A stretch of DNA of 64,000 bases from Gluconacetobacter takamatsuzukensis. GTDB lineage: Bacteria; Pseudomonadota; Alphaproteobacteria; Acetobacterales; Acetobacteraceae. Shown piece after piece: positions 17,268 to 26,241 of this stretch. Numbering within the stretch: position 1 is the first letter of the stretch; every line of letters begins with the position of its first letter. The notes beneath the pieces were generated by a model. It worked only from the letters and a program-made list of their open reading frames with translations. It had not been told where the DNA came from and searched no databases. Position numbers and translations under genes: made by a program. The stretch covers positions 62,001 through 126,000 of the forward strand of contig NZ_JABEQK010000007.1 in assembly GCF_014174275.1 (NCBI RefSeq). The letters run 5' to 3'.

Positions 17268-18140
17268 TCAGCCGCGAAACAACCGCCCCAACCCTTCCTC
17301 CAGGCCAATCGGCACCACGCCCAGTTCCCGTTCCATGGGCCCGATCCCGAACGCCTTGTCCTCCAGCAACCGCCGGATCTCCGCAGCCCCCACGGAGGGC
17401 AGGCCGGGCACCAGCCGGATGATCGCAGCCGCCGCCATCATCACCCCCACGGGCACCGGCACCACGGGGCGCGGCCGCAGGCCCGACAGGCGCGCGACCA
17501 TGGCGGCGAAATCCCGATAGGACAGGGCGGTGGCGCCCGCGATCACCAGCGCATGCGGCCCGGCCCATGCCCGGCCCAGGGCGGCCAGCAGGCTGCGCGT
17601 CACGTCGTCCTGATGGATCGGCTGCACCAGCGCGCGCCCGCCACCGGGTAGCGGCGTCACCGGCAACCGGCGCAGCAGCGCCGCCAGCCGGCGGACATTG
17701 TTCTCGCCCTGCGCGCCATAGATCATGGTGGGGTGCAGGATCACCCCGTTGCGCCCCGATTCCATCAGCGCGGCCTCGCCGGCCAGCACGCCGTTTCCGT
17801 GCGCGTCGGGCCAGCGGGTGAATTTGCGCGTGCTGCCCAGACATACCAGCGTGGCCCCGGCCGGCATCGCCGCCAGCAGGGCCGGCACATGCCGCGCATG
17901 CGCGGTACTGGCCACCCGCGTCGCCCCCGCCAGCGCCCCGCGCAGCGCATCCGGCGGCCCGGTCAGGTCCGCAAGCACGGGCTCCCCGGGCAGGCCCGCC
18001 GCCCGCCAGCGCCCGGCATCGCGCACCACGGGGATGAAGGGCGTGCCCTGTTCCATCAGCGCCCGGCACAGCGCGGTCCCCGACCGGCCGGACGCCCCGA
18101 TCACATGCACGGGCCCGCCGGGGGCGGGGGGCAGGGTCAC
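17268..18140 (-). CDS. NAD(P)-binding, atypical SDR/epimerase-like protein
   Basis: 290-residue Rossmann protein. The N-terminal dinucleotide motif is HVIGASGRSGTALCRAL (GxxGxxG type), followed by ADLTGP and a YGAQGENN segment. The classic YxxxK pair is not evident, which places it with atypical SDRs such as NmrA- or complex-I assembly-like proteins. The final residues contain two hydrophobic stretches (PVPVGVMMAAAAIIR). It starts with GTG overlapping the stop of the upstream gene by 4 bp, so it is translationally coupled to the anchored protein at 18137-19480. Reaction unknown. Confidence 0.75.
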   Translation of the reverse strand: MTLPPAPGGPVHVIGASGRSGTALCRALMEQGTPFIPVVRDAGRWRAAGLPGEPVLADLTGPPDALRGALAGATRVASTAHARHVPALLAAMPAGATLVCLGSTRKFTRWPDAHGNGVLAGEAALMESGRNGVILHPTMIYGAQGENNVRRLAALLRRLPVTPLPGGGRALVQPIHQDDVTRSLLAALGRAWAGPHALVIAGATALSYRDFAAMVARLSGLRPRPVVPVPVGVMMAAAAIIRLVPGLPSVGAAEIRRLLEDKAFGIGPMERELGVVPIGLEEGLGRLFRG

Positions 18141-19480
18141 GGGGTGCTGATCGACAGGCCCAGCAGCCCGGCCGTCGACGGATCGCCGGCCATCGACAGC
18201 GCCACGCCCAGCATCAGCACGCTGATCGGCCGGGGCGGGCGCAGCATCACGCGCAGCCGCTGGTCGGGCTGGGCGAGGAAATGCCCCAGCGCCTGCATCG
18301 AGGGATCGGGCGCCCCCGCCAGCGCGGCCTGGATCTGCTGGCGATAGGCATCGGGCGGCACCTGCCGCGCGCGGGCCAGCCCGTCCAGCACATGGTCGGC
18401 CAGCGAATGGTCCTGCCAGTCGATGGTGGCCGAGACGATGCGCGCGGTCTCCGGCAGGTTGGCCGGGTCGTCGACCGGGATCTGGTCCAGGTCGGCCATG
18501 ATGCTCATATGCCCCATGGCGGGGGCGTCGATCTCCAGCGGATGCAGGGTCATGGTCCCGGCCTGGCGCTGGATGGTGCTCACGGCATGGATGCGCCCGG
18601 CAAACTGGTCGTAGCCGATCATCCGCAGCAGCGACTGGTCCGCCGGCGGGGTGGGCCAGGCGGTCAGGTCGGTGATGGTGGTCTCAAGCTCGTCCTGGCC
18701 GACGCTCGCCTCCTGCTCGGCCTCCAGGTGCCCCACGCGCAGCAGCGGGCTGGTGGTGTCGATGGTCAGCGCGGAAATGTCGAACCGGCGGCGGCCGACA
18801 GTGTGGATCAGATGCCCCGATTGCAGCAGGCTGGCGATCTGCCCGGCAAAATCCGGCCCGTCGATGCGCAGGTGGCCGACCCCGATGCGGCGCGTGGGCG
18901 CCAGCCGGATCTGCACCCCCAGCGTCTCGACATCCAGGTGCGAGGTCCGGCCCAGCCCGTAATCGCGGATCATGGCGCGGGCGACGGTCAGGTCGGTCTG
19001 GCCGGCGGGCACCGCCACATGCAGTTCCGTCAGCAGCGCGGAATCCAGCACCAGCGAATCCAGGCGCGGCGGCGGCGCGGCGCGGAACAACTCGGGCCCG
19101 GTATTGGGCAGCACCAGCCCCTTCAGCACCAGCGACGCGGCCGACGCCGTGGCGCCGGGTTCCATGATCTGCACGTTCCGCAGCACCAGCGTGCCCACAT
19201 GCTGGCCGTCGACCGCATTGCCGGTCACACGGCCCACGATCGCCTCCGACGCCGTCAGGGTCAGCCCCGGGTTGCGATAGGTCACCGATGTCAGCCGCGC
19301 GCCGCGCGCCAGGATGCGCGGGGCGGCGGTGGCGTAGGTGAAGCTGGCACCCGGCCCGATCGCCGCCCGCAGGTCGGCAATCGCGGATTCCATTCGGCTC
19401 TGGGCCAGATGCCGCAGGCCCAGCCCCCCGACGATCACGATGATCAGCAGCAGGACAAGGGCGGAAGTCAGCTTTTTCAC
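18137..19480 (-). CDS. Membrane-anchored protein of unknown function (DUF945/AsmA-like appearance)
   Basis: 447 residues: one N-terminal signal-anchor helix (ALVLLLIIVIVGGLGL, residues 7-22) and a large predicted periplasmic beta-rich domain with many alternating hydrophobic stretches. I do not recognise it firmly. The architecture (short anchor, long repeating strands, many TLVLRNV-like segments) resembles YdgA/DUF945 or AsmA-like envelope proteins. It heads a two-gene unit with the SDR-like gene, whose GTG start overlaps its stop. It diverges from rplM across 216 bp. Confidence 0.6.
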   Translation of the reverse strand: MKKLTSALVLLLIIVIVGGLGLRHLAQSRMESAIADLRAAIGPGASFTYATAAPRILARGARLTSVTYRNPGLTLTASEAIVGRVTGNAVDGQHVGTLVLRNVQIMEPGATASAASLVLKGLVLPNTGPELFRAAPPPRLDSLVLDSALLTELHVAVPAGQTDLTVARAMIRDYGLGRTSHLDVETLGVQIRLAPTRRIGVGHLRIDGPDFAGQIASLLQSGHLIHTVGRRRFDISALTIDTTSPLLRVGHLEAEQEASVGQDELETTITDLTAWPTPPADQSLLRMIGYDQFAGRIHAVSTIQRQAGTMTLHPLEIDAPAMGHMSIMADLDQIPVDDPANLPETARIVSATIDWQDHSLADHVLDGLARARQVPPDAYRQQIQAALAGAPDPSMQALGHFLAQPDQRLRVMLRPPRPISVLMLGVALSMAGDPSTAGLLGLSISTP

Positions 19481-19622
19481 GTATGGGGTACCCGTCTATG
19501 GCCGGTGCGACAGCTATAACATTCCCATGCCGATGGGCAATCTCCGTCTCGGGGGCACCATGTGGTATGGGGATACCGCACGCCTAGTTGCCCGAAAAAT
19601 CGGCGCAAAACCCGTTTTTGTC

Positions 19623-19651
19623 TTGACGCGATGCGTCCCTGCGCGGATAAC
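19623..19651 (+). promoter_or_regulatory. Sigma-70-type promoter of rplM-rpsI
   Basis: TTGACG (19623-19628), 17-bp spacer, GATAAC (19646-19651), 45 bp before the rplM ATG. Spacing and hexamers fit a housekeeping promoter. Confidence 0.65.
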
Positions 19652-19696
19652 GCGCCACCCGTTACCGCTCCATATCATCAGACGGAACACAAACAG

Positions 19697-20179
19697 ATGA
19701 AGACCACCCTCTCGCTGAAGCCCGCAGAGGTGACGCGAGACTGGATCCTGATCGACGCCGAAGGCCTCGTTCTGGGACGTCTCGCCGCCATCATCGCGCA
19801 GCGCCTGCGCGGCAAGCACAAGCCGCAGTTCACCCCGCACGTCGATTGCGGCGACAACATCGTCGTGATCAACGCCGAGAAGATCAGCCTGACCGGCAAC
19901 AAGGTCGGCCAGAAGCTGTTCCACTACCACACCGGCTATCCGGGCGGCATCAAGCAGCGCACGATCACCCAGCGGCTGGAGGGCAAGAACCCCGGCCACG
20001 TGGTGAAGAAGGCGGTCGAGCGCATGATCACCCGCGGCCCGCTGCAGCGCGCGCAGATGAAGCACCTGTATGTCTATGCAGGCACCGAGCATCCGCATGC
20101 CGGCCAGCAGCCCACGACGCTCGACGTCGCGGCGCTGAACCGCAAGAACACCATCAACACCCAGAAGATCGGGGCCTGA
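19697..20179 (+). CDS. rplM: 50S ribosomal protein L13
   Basis: Large-subunit ribosomal protein L13, 160 residues. [20 protein letters not shown] start, [19 protein letters not shown], the [12 protein letters not shown] block, and the signature HTGYPGG near residue 75. ATG at 19697 was chosen because the L13 family begins with this sequence; the open frame upstream covers the promoter. It forms the conserved rplM-rpsI operon with the gene 4 bp downstream. Confidence 0.98.
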   Translation: MKTTLSLKPAEVTRDWILIDAEGLVLGRLAAIIAQRLRGKHKPQFTPHVDCGDNIVVINAEKISLTGNKVGQKLFHYHTGYPGGIKQRTITQRLEGKNPGHVVKKAVERMITRGPLQRAQMKHLYVYAGTEHPHAGQQPTTLDVAALNRKNTINTQKIGA

Positions 20180-20183
20180 TACC

Positions 20184-20684
20184 ATGTCCGAAACCCAAGA
20201 GCGTACAGGCACGCTGGCCGACCTGAAGGGTGCCGTCGCGACTGGCCAGGTCGTCTCCACGCAGGATGCCCCGGTCTACGAGGCCAAGCGCGACGCGCAG
20301 GGCCGTTCCTACGCCACCGGCCGCCGCAAGGACGCGGTTGCCCGCGTGTGGATCAAGCCGGGCAAGGGCGACATCACGGTCAACGGCCGTCCGGTCGGCA
20401 CCTATTTCGCCCGTCCGGTGCTGCGGATGCTGATCACCCAGCCGTTCCTGGTGGCCGACCGCTACAACCAGTTCGACGTCTACTGCACGGTCACGGGCGG
20501 CGGTCTGTCCGGCCAGGCCGGCGCGGTCCGCCACGGCATCAGCCGCGCGCTGACGCATTACGAGCCCACGCTGCGCGGCATCCTCAAGGCCGCCGGCTTC
20601 CTGACCCGCGATTCGCGCGTTGTCGAGCGCAAGAAGTACGGCCGCGCCAAGGCCCGCCGTTCCTTCCAGTTCAGCAAGCGCTGA
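20184..20684 (+). CDS. rpsI: 30S ribosomal protein S9
   Basis: Small-subunit ribosomal protein S9, 166 residues. An N-terminal extension of about 35 residues, common in alphaproteobacteria, precedes the S9 core ([18 protein letters not shown]). The [19 protein letters not shown] signature and the basic RRSFQFSKR tail that reaches the decoding centre are present. Translation is coupled to rplM (4-bp gap). A textbook intrinsic terminator follows. Confidence 0.98.
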   Translation: MSETQERTGTLADLKGAVATGQVVSTQDAPVYEAKRDAQGRSYATGRRKDAVARVWIKPGKGDITVNGRPVGTYFARPVLRMLITQPFLVADRYNQFDVYCTVTGGGLSGQAGAVRHGISRALTHYEPTLRGILKAAGFLTRDSRVVERKKYGRAKARRSFQFSKR

Positions 20685-20732
20685 TTGCCCTGCCGGCCGG
20701 CGGCGCGACCAGCGCCCCGGCCGGGGGACTTC

Positions 20733-20782
20733 AAACGGGGGATATCCGGCCGCCACGCGGCTGGATATCCCCCGTTTTTTTT
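20733..20782 (+). terminator. Rho-independent terminator of rplM-rpsI
   Basis: Arms AAACGGGGGATATCC (20733-20747) and GGATATCCCCCGTTT (20763-20777), an inner GCCGC/GCGGC stem, and a run of eight T ending at 20782. Confidence 0.93.
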
Positions 20783-20862
20783 GTCACCATGCCATCCGGG
20801 CGGCATCCTGCCGGCCCGCATCCCTCTCCTCCGCCGCATCGCCCGCCAGGGCCGGAGCAGAC

Positions 20863-22089
20863 ATGACGCTGCGCATCCCGCGCGCCTTCCGGTCGCTGCG
20901 AAACGTCAATTACCGGATCTGGGCCGCCGGGGCCTTCGTCTCCAATATCGGCACCTGGGTCCAGCGCACGGCCCAGGACTGGCTGGTGCTGACCGAACTG
21001 ACACATCACGACGCCTCCGCCGTGGGGCTGGTCATGGCCCTGCAATTCGGGCCGCAGATGCTCCTGCTGCCATGGACGGGCTACGCGGCCGACCGTTTCA
21101 ACCAGCGCCGGCTGCTCATGGTCACCCAGGCGGCGATGGGCATCCTCGCCCTGGCGCTGGGGGCCCTGACGGTCACGGGCGTGGTCCGACTCTGGCACGT
21201 CTATGTCTTCGCCTTCCTGTTCGGATGCGCGGCCGCGTTCGACGCCCCGGTGCGCCAGACCTTCGTGGCCGAACTGGTGGGCGAGGGCGACCTGCACAAT
21301 GCGGTGGCGCTCAACTCCACCTCGTTCAACGCCGCCCGCATGATCGGCCCCGCCGTGGCGGGGCTGGTCATCGCCGCCATCGGCACCGGCTGGGCGTTCC
21401 TGATCAACGGGGCGTCCTTCGTGGGCGTGCTGGCCTCCCTGGCCGCGCTGCGCGTGGGCGCCCTGCGCCCCAATGCCCGCGCCCACCGGACCAGGGGCAG
21501 CTTCGCCGAGGGGTTCCGCTACGCATGGGGGCGGCCGGACCTGCGGGCGACCCTGATCATGCTGTTCCTGATCGGGACCTTCGGCCTCAACTTCCCCATC
21601 TTCATCTCCACCATGGCCGTCAGCGTCTTCCATGCCGATGCGCGCGGCTATGGCATCCTGTCGGCCATCATGGCGGTCGGCTCGCTGGCGGGTGCCTTCC
21701 TTGGCGCCGTCCGCAAGGCCCCGCGCTTCGACCTGCTGCTGACCGGCGCGGGCGTCTTCGGCCTGGGCTGCACGCTGGCCGCCATCGCCCCGGGCTACTG
21801 GTTCTTCGCCGCCGCGCTGGTCGTCATCGGCGTGGCCGCGCTGACCGTCACCAACACGACGAACAGCCTGATGCAGCTTTCAACCCCGCCCGAAATGCGC
21901 GGCCGCGTCATGGCCCTGCGCGTCGGCGTGGCGCTGGGCGGCACCCCGATCGGCGCCCCCATCGTCGGCTGGGTCGCCAACAGTTTCGGCCCCCGCTGGG
22001 CGCTGGGCGTGGGCGCCCTGGCCGGCCTGGCCTCGGCGGCGGTCGTCCTGCTCGCCCTGCTGCGGCGGCAGGCACCCGACCCGTCCTGA
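20863..22089 (+). CDS. MFS transporter, EntS/DHA3-like exporter
   Basis: 408-residue inner-membrane major-facilitator protein with about 12 hydrophobic segments. The N-terminus FRSLRNVNYRIWAAGAFVSNIGTWVQ and the motif-A region GYAADRFNQRRLLMVTQ are typical of the enterobactin-exporter (EntS) / DHA3 group, which export siderophores or drugs by proton antiport. ATG at 20863 begins this conserved region. It stands alone after the rpsI terminator and converges on the azoreductase remnant. Substrate unknown. Confidence 0.88.
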   Translation: MTLRIPRAFRSLRNVNYRIWAAGAFVSNIGTWVQRTAQDWLVLTELTHHDASAVGLVMALQFGPQMLLLPWTGYAADRFNQRRLLMVTQAAMGILALALGALTVTGVVRLWHVYVFAFLFGCAAAFDAPVRQTFVAELVGEGDLHNAVALNSTSFNAARMIGPAVAGLVIAAIGTGWAFLINGASFVGVLASLAALRVGALRPNARAHRTRGSFAEGFRYAWGRPDLRATLIMLFLIGTFGLNFPIFISTMAVSVFHADARGYGILSAIMAVGSLAGAFLGAVRKAPRFDLLLTGAGVFGLGCTLAAIAPGYWFFAAALVVIGVAALTVTNTTNSLMQLSTPPEMRGRVMALRVGVALGGTPIGAPIVGWVANSFGPRWALGVGALAGLASAAVVLLALLRRQAPDPS

Positions 22090-22104
22090 ACCCGCCCCCG
22101 CCCG

Positions 22105-22272
22105 CTACAGCGCCAGCGCCCCGATGGCCCGCAGCGTGGCCCCGTCCAGATGCGGCAGGGGCTCGGCCGCCAGATCCCGGTGCACAAGCCGCGCCGCGAG
22201 CGCATCGGACACCGCCCGGCTGGCCGATTCCGCCCCGCGCGGGCTGGCCTCGATCATGAGAATCTGCCGCAC
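22105..22272 (-). pseudogene. N-terminal remnant of an FMN-dependent NADH-azoreductase (AzoR/AcpD)
   Basis: A 55-codon frame starting GTG at 22272 reads VRQILMIEASPRGAESASRA and continues with LVHRDLAAEPLPHLDG before a stop at 22105-22107. This matches the AzoR N-terminus: strand one, the FMN-phosphate loop ASPRG-x-S-xS, then the DLA-x-PLPHLD segment. Intact AzoR has about 200 residues, so three quarters of the gene is missing. It follows the NTF2-like stop by 4 bp on the same strand, so it was or is cotranscribed with it. A truncated reductase of this size cannot form the flavodoxin fold. Confidence 0.7.
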
Positions 22273-22276
22273 GGCC

Positions 22277-22714
22277 TCACACCCCCCGCGGCGCGGTCAG
22301 CGCGGCCCAGGCCGCGAGCGAGTCCATATAGTCGCGCCAATGCACGATCTTGCGGTTTCCGATGGTGATGATCGAGCAGAACCGGTTGGCGTAGCGCACC
22401 CCGCTCGCCAGGATCGTCCCGCGCACTTCGTACTCGATGACGATGACGGCGCCCCCGTCGGCCACGTGCACGACCAGCCGGTCGGCGGACTCCAGCGCAA
22501 TGGCGCCGACATAGCCCCGGAACGCCGCCATCAGTGCGTCCCGCCCCGTGATGACACGCGGCCAGCCGGGCACGTCGTAGAGCACTTCGTAAACGGTCTC
22601 GTCGGTGACGAGATCGAAGAAATGCGCCCCATCCACCCGGTCGCCGAGCGCGCGCCGAACGAGGTCGAAATAGGGGGCGGCGGGCTGGTAGGCTGCGTAT
22701 TTCGAATCTGGCAT
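22277..22714 (-). CDS. NTF2-like / SnoaL-type protein
   Basis: 145-residue single-domain protein of the NTF2-like superfamily (ketosteroid-isomerase fold): DSKYAAYQPAAPYFDLVRRAL, then HFFDLVTDETVYEVLYDVPG, GRDALMAAFRGYVGAI, and IITIGNRKIVHWRDYMDS near the end. Such proteins act as small isomerases, hydratases or partners of oxidoreductases. The start at 22714 has GGAGAG about 6 bp upstream. It diverges from the HxlR regulator over 114 bp and precedes the azoreductase remnant; by analogy with other HxlR loci it would be HxlR-regulated (inference). Confidence 0.8.
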   Translation of the reverse strand: MPDSKYAAYQPAAPYFDLVRRALGDRVDGAHFFDLVTDETVYEVLYDVPGWPRVITGRDALMAAFRGYVGAIALESADRLVVHVADGGAVIVIEYEVRGTILASGVRYANRFCSIITIGNRKIVHWRDYMDSLAAWAALTAPRGV

Positions 22715-22809
22715 CCTGGTCTCTCCGCGGTTCGCGACGGTGCGTGCCGAACGGGACCTTCTGTAGGGCACAACCCGGCTTGGCAGAAGAAGGCACTTTC
22801 GTATCAGTT

Positions 22810-22827
22810 ACTTACGTCGAGGTAAGT
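22810..22827. promoter_or_regulatory. Inverted repeat overlapping the HxlR ribosome site
   Basis: ACTTAC-N6-GTAAGT, directly upstream of the hxlR-type ATG (22829) and covering its GAGG ribosome site, in the region divergent to the NTF2-like gene. Position and symmetry suggest the HxlR dimer's own operator. Confidence 0.6.
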
Positions 22828-22828
22828 C

Positions 22829-23224
22829 ATGCCGAAGCCCGCCCGGACGCAACCGCTGGACCCCGCATCCGTCTGCCGAAGCGCCGACCCGCTGGCGGTC
22901 CGGGAACTTCTGACCCGCGTCGGCGACAAATGGACGATCTTCACCGTCCTGTCGCTCGACCTGCTGGGCGGCCGCGCCCGCTTCTCCGACCTCGAACGCG
23001 CGGTGCCCGGCATCTCGCAACGCATGCTCTCCGCCACCCTCAAGACGCTCGAACGCGACGGAATGCTCACCCGCGAAGTCTTCCCCGAAGTCCCCCCGCG
23101 CGTCGAATACGAAATGACCCCCCTCGGCCGAAGCCTGCTCCACCCCATGCAGGGTCTGGTCGAGTGGGCAAAGGAAAACTGGAACCAGGTCCGCACCGCC
23201 CAGTCCCGATACGACGACCGATAA
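22829..23224 (+). CDS. HxlR-family winged-helix transcriptional regulator
   Basis: 131-residue DNA-binding protein. The HxlR pattern is clear: VRELLTRVGDKWTIFTVLSL (helices 1-2), RFSDLERAVPGISQRMLSATLKTLERDGML recognition region (residues about 51-80), then the wing VPPRVEYEMTPLGRSLL. The family often responds to quinones, aldehydes or diamide through a conserved N-terminal cysteine; a Cys is present at residue 16. It is divergent from the NTF2/azoreductase-remnant unit, with a palindrome at its own start. Confidence 0.9.
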   Translation: MPKPARTQPLDPASVCRSADPLAVRELLTRVGDKWTIFTVLSLDLLGGRARFSDLERAVPGISQRMLSATLKTLERDGMLTREVFPEVPPRVEYEMTPLGRSLLHPMQGLVEWAKENWNQVRTAQSRYDDR

Positions 23225-23396
23225 CAGCAACATCCTGCGCGACGGCCGGCAGGCCGCGACGCACCACGATCGACGGGAACATTCTGCCGAGGCACGGCGT
23301 TCGTCGTCCCACGACCGAAAAAAACAGATCTCGGAAAGGAGGATGACATGACGGCATTTCCGGTGGACATCGCCCGCCCTATCGCGAGCGCCTGAA

Positions 23397-24098
23397 ATGT
23401 CCGACTACGATCTCTATTACTGGTCCGTGCCGTTCCGCGGCCAGTTCGTACGCGCGGTCCTGGCCTATGCCGGCAGAACTTGGACCGAAAGCAGCGACGC
23501 CGCGATTGCGAAACTGATGGAAGGGCCGGTGGAGGCCATGCCCGTCCCGTTCATGGGGCCGCCCATGCTGATCGACAGAAAGGCGGACTTCGCCATTGCC
23601 GAAATGCCGGCCATCCTCCTCTATCTGGGCGAGACGCTGAACCTCATGCCCGCCACCCCCGCCCAGCGCGCCCTGACCATGAAAATCGTCAACGACGCCA
23701 ACGATGTGATCGACGAGATCACGCTGGATGGCGGCCGCGAGATGTGGACGAAGAAACGCTGGCAGGATTTCATCCCGCGTCTGGGGAAGTGGATGTCCCT
23801 CTGGGAGGAAACCGGGCGACGCTGCGGCCTCGGGATGGAGTCCGGCTTCCTGCTCGGCACCCAGGCGCCGGGTATCGCCGACATCGTGACGGCGACCCTG
23901 TGGTCGACCATGGGGGACCGCTTCCCCGATATCGCAGCGATTTTCGCGGAATCCGCGCCCATGACGGCTGCCCTGACGCGACGGATGGGCAACCTGCCGC
24001 CGCTGGCCGAACTGGCCGCCAGGGCGCGACAGGATTATGGCGACGCCTATTGCGGTGGCCAGATCGAGGCCTCGCTGCGCAAGGTCCTGAACACGTAA
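23397..24098 (+). CDS. Glutathione S-transferase family protein
   Basis: 233-residue cytosolic GST-like protein. N-terminal thioredoxin-fold domain (LYYWSVPFRGQFVRAVLAYAG, residues 5-25), the cis-Pro segment near MGPPMLIDRK and the glutathione-binding acidic pair region AEMPAILLYLGE; then an all-alpha C-terminal domain with the N-capping aspartate (GIADIVTATLWSTMGD). The catalytic Ser/Tyr candidate is Tyr or Ser near residues 8-10. It follows the HxlR gene by 172 bp in the same direction; a shared detoxification theme is inference. Confidence 0.82.
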   Translation: MSDYDLYYWSVPFRGQFVRAVLAYAGRTWTESSDAAIAKLMEGPVEAMPVPFMGPPMLIDRKADFAIAEMPAILLYLGETLNLMPATPAQRALTMKIVNDANDVIDEITLDGGREMWTKKRWQDFIPRLGKWMSLWEETGRRCGLGMESGFLLGTQAPGIADIVTATLWSTMGDRFPDIAAIFAESAPMTAALTRRMGNLPPLAELAARARQDYGDAYCGGQIEASLRKVLNT

Positions 24099-24134
24099 TT
24101 TTCAGGGAACGGGCAGGGATCCCGCCCGTCCGGC

Positions 24135-24839
24135 TCACGCGGCATCGTGAAAAACAACCCCCAGCGTATGCCGCGTCCCGGTCCGGACGCGGCTGACCCC
24201 ATGGCGCATGGTTACGCGATAATCCCCGCGCACTCCGCGCATGGGGCGCTGGCTGACGGCGAACAGCACGCCATCCCCCTGCCGCAGCGGCACGATTTCC
24301 GCCCGCGACTGCATGCGCGGCCGCTGCTCCGTCAGCACGAATTCCCCACCGCTGAAATCCGCCTCCGGGCAGGACAGCAGGACCGCAAGCTGGATCGGAA
24401 AGACGTGCTCGCCGTAAAGATCCTGATGCAGGCAGTTATAATCGTCCGGCCCGTACCGCAGCAGCAGCGGCGTAGGGTGCACCTGCCCGGCCGCATGGCA
24501 GCGGGCAAGGAACGCTGCATGCGTATCGGGAAAGCGCACGGCCAGCCCCATCCGTGCCGACCACTCATTCGCGATCGGGGCCAGGCAAGGATACAGCCCC
24601 GCCCGCATCGCCGCGACCAGCGGCGGCAGGGGGTAGGAAAAATAGCGATATTCCCCCCGTCCGAACCCATGCCGCGCCATCACGACCCGGCTGCGAAAAC
24701 CGGTCCCGGAATCATACAGGGCAGAGAGGGACCGGCATTGCCCGGCATCCAGCAATCCGGGCAGCATGGCCCACCCGTTCCCATCCAGTCCCCCGGCCAG
24801 CGCCCGCCAGTCCAATGTGGAAAACATGCCGCCAATCAC
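24135..24839 (-). CDS. 2OG-Fe(II) oxygenase encoded with ada
   Basis: 234-residue dioxygenase of the 2-oxoglutarate/Fe(II) superfamily. The facial triad is visible as HQD in NCLHQDLYGEHVFP and a distal His in VRTGTRHTLGVVFHDA, with Arg residues near it that could hold 2-oxoglutarate. GTG start at 24839 overlaps the ada stop (GTGA); an ATG 4 codons in is an alternative. Translational coupling to ada suggests a role in alkylation damage, but it is not AlkB by sequence. Substrate unknown. Confidence 0.8.
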   Translation of the reverse strand: MIGGMFSTLDWRALAGGLDGNGWAMLPGLLDAGQCRSLSALYDSGTGFRSRVVMARHGFGRGEYRYFSYPLPPLVAAMRAGLYPCLAPIANEWSARMGLAVRFPDTHAAFLARCHAAGQVHPTPLLLRYGPDDYNCLHQDLYGEHVFPIQLAVLLSCPEADFSGGEFVLTEQRPRMQSRAEIVPLRQGDGVLFAVSQRPMRGVRGDYRVTMRHGVSRVRTGTRHTLGVVFHDAA

Positions 24840-25912
24840 CGGAATTTTTCCCGTTCCAGCAGCATCGCCTTGCGCGCAACCCCCCAGCGATATCCCGACA
24901 GCGTTCCGTCATGGCGGATGACGCGATGGCACGGAACGGCAACGGCCAGGGCATTGGCACCACAGGCATTCGCCACCGCGCGAACGGCCGCCGGGGCCCC
25001 GATCCGGCGCGCGATCTCGGCATAGGTCGCGGTCCCGCCGGCAGGAATCTCCCGCAGGGCATTCCAGACGCGTTGCTGAAACACCGTGCCGCGAATATCG
25101 ACCGGCAGCTCCAGCCCAACCCCCGGCCTTTCCACAAAGCCCACCACCCGCGCCACCAACCCCTCATAATCCCGATCCCCACCGACGATCTCCGCCCGGG
25201 GAAAACGATCCTGAAGATCCCGCACCAGCCGCTCCGGATCGTCCCCCAGCAAAATCGCCACGATCCCCTTGTCGCTCGACGCCACCAGGATCGCCCCCAG
25301 CGCACTCTCGCCCACGGCAAAGCGCAAGCGCTCGGCCGGCGCCCCCCGGCGCAGCGCGCTCGGCGTCATCCCCAGCATCCCGGCGGCCTTTTCGTAAAAG
25401 CGGCTGCTCGACCCATACCCGGCGGCATAGAGCGCATCCGTCACGCTGGGCGCGGCGCGCAGGGCCTCGCGCAGCCGCCCGCTCCGGCAGGCCTCGGCAT
25501 ATTGGCGGGGCGACAGCCCGGTGGCCCCGGTGAAGACGCGCTGGAAATGACCGGGACTCAACCCGACGTCACGCGCCAGCACCGCCAGGGTCGGGGGCGC
25601 CTCACTGGCCTCGATCAACCGGCAGGCCCGAACGACCCGCGCAATCCGCCCGGCTTCGGCCGACGCCCCGTCCGGATCGCAGCGCCGGCACGGGCGGGCG
25701 CCGGTTGCCCGCGCCTCCTCCACCGTATCGTGAATCCGCGTATTCTCCGGCCGCGCCAGCCGGGAAGGGCAGGAGGGACGGCAATAAACCTGCGTGGTGG
25801 TCACGGAATACCAGAACCGGCCATCGGCCCCGCGGTCCCGCTTGACGATCCCGACCCAACGCGGATCGCGCGTGATCCGCGCCGCCCGCACGCTCGCCTC
25901 TTCCGTTCCCAT
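24836..25912 (-). CDS. ada: Ada: bifunctional methyltransferase and transcriptional activator
   Basis: 358-residue adaptive-response protein. Domain order: N-terminal phosphotriester-repair domain with the zinc cysteines (YCRPSCPS and PCRRC), an AraC-type HTH (LARDVGLSPGHFQRVFTGAT, then ALYAAGYGSSSRFYEKAAGM), and the C-terminal O6-methylguanine methyltransferase with acceptor cysteine in AVPCHRVIRHDG. The start at 25912 has GGAGG about 8 bp upstream; the frame is open further. When methylated at the N-terminal cysteine, Ada activates its own promoter in known systems. It is operonic with the dioxygenase gene. Confidence 0.95.
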   Translation of the reverse strand: MGTEEASVRAARITRDPRWVGIVKRDRGADGRFWYSVTTTQVYCRPSCPSRLARPENTRIHDTVEEARATGARPCRRCDPDGASAEAGRIARVVRACRLIEASEAPPTLAVLARDVGLSPGHFQRVFTGATGLSPRQYAEACRSGRLREALRAAPSVTDALYAAGYGSSSRFYEKAAGMLGMTPSALRRGAPAERLRFAVGESALGAILVASSDKGIVAILLGDDPERLVRDLQDRFPRAEIVGGDRDYEGLVARVVGFVERPGVGLELPVDIRGTVFQQRVWNALREIPAGGTATYAEIARRIGAPAAVRAVANACGANALAVAVPCHRVIRHDGTLSGYRWGVARKAMLLEREKFR

Positions 25913-26241
25913 CGCGTCACCTCCACTCCGCCGGCCCGGCACCCCATCATACCGGTTTCCGCTCCCCACCGGGGCACCGATCGCACGGCACGCCCGCTCC
26001 GGCATCCGTCCGCCCACGCCCCGCGCGCGGCAAAAGAGAGAAAGCACCATCGTTCGTCTCCGGTCAGGTATGCTGTGCCCCACCGTACCCCCGCCCGCGC
26101 CGCCCCACACTCCGAACCATGCGATCAAATCCGACCGGCCTGCCGGTATTCGTGATTGACCGGCACGGCTGCTAGCATGGGCGCAGCTTGAAAACCGGGT
26201 GGCGGCCGCGTGCGCAACCCATCAGGGGAAAAGAGGTCCTT
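25913..26241. other. Divergent intergenic region ada / MFS gene
   Basis: 329 bp without a convincing gene. It should hold the ada promoter (leftward) and the MFS promoter (rightward). A TTGACC at 26156-26161 is seen, but no well-spaced -10. No classic Ada box was recognised, and no repeat. Confidence 0.5.
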
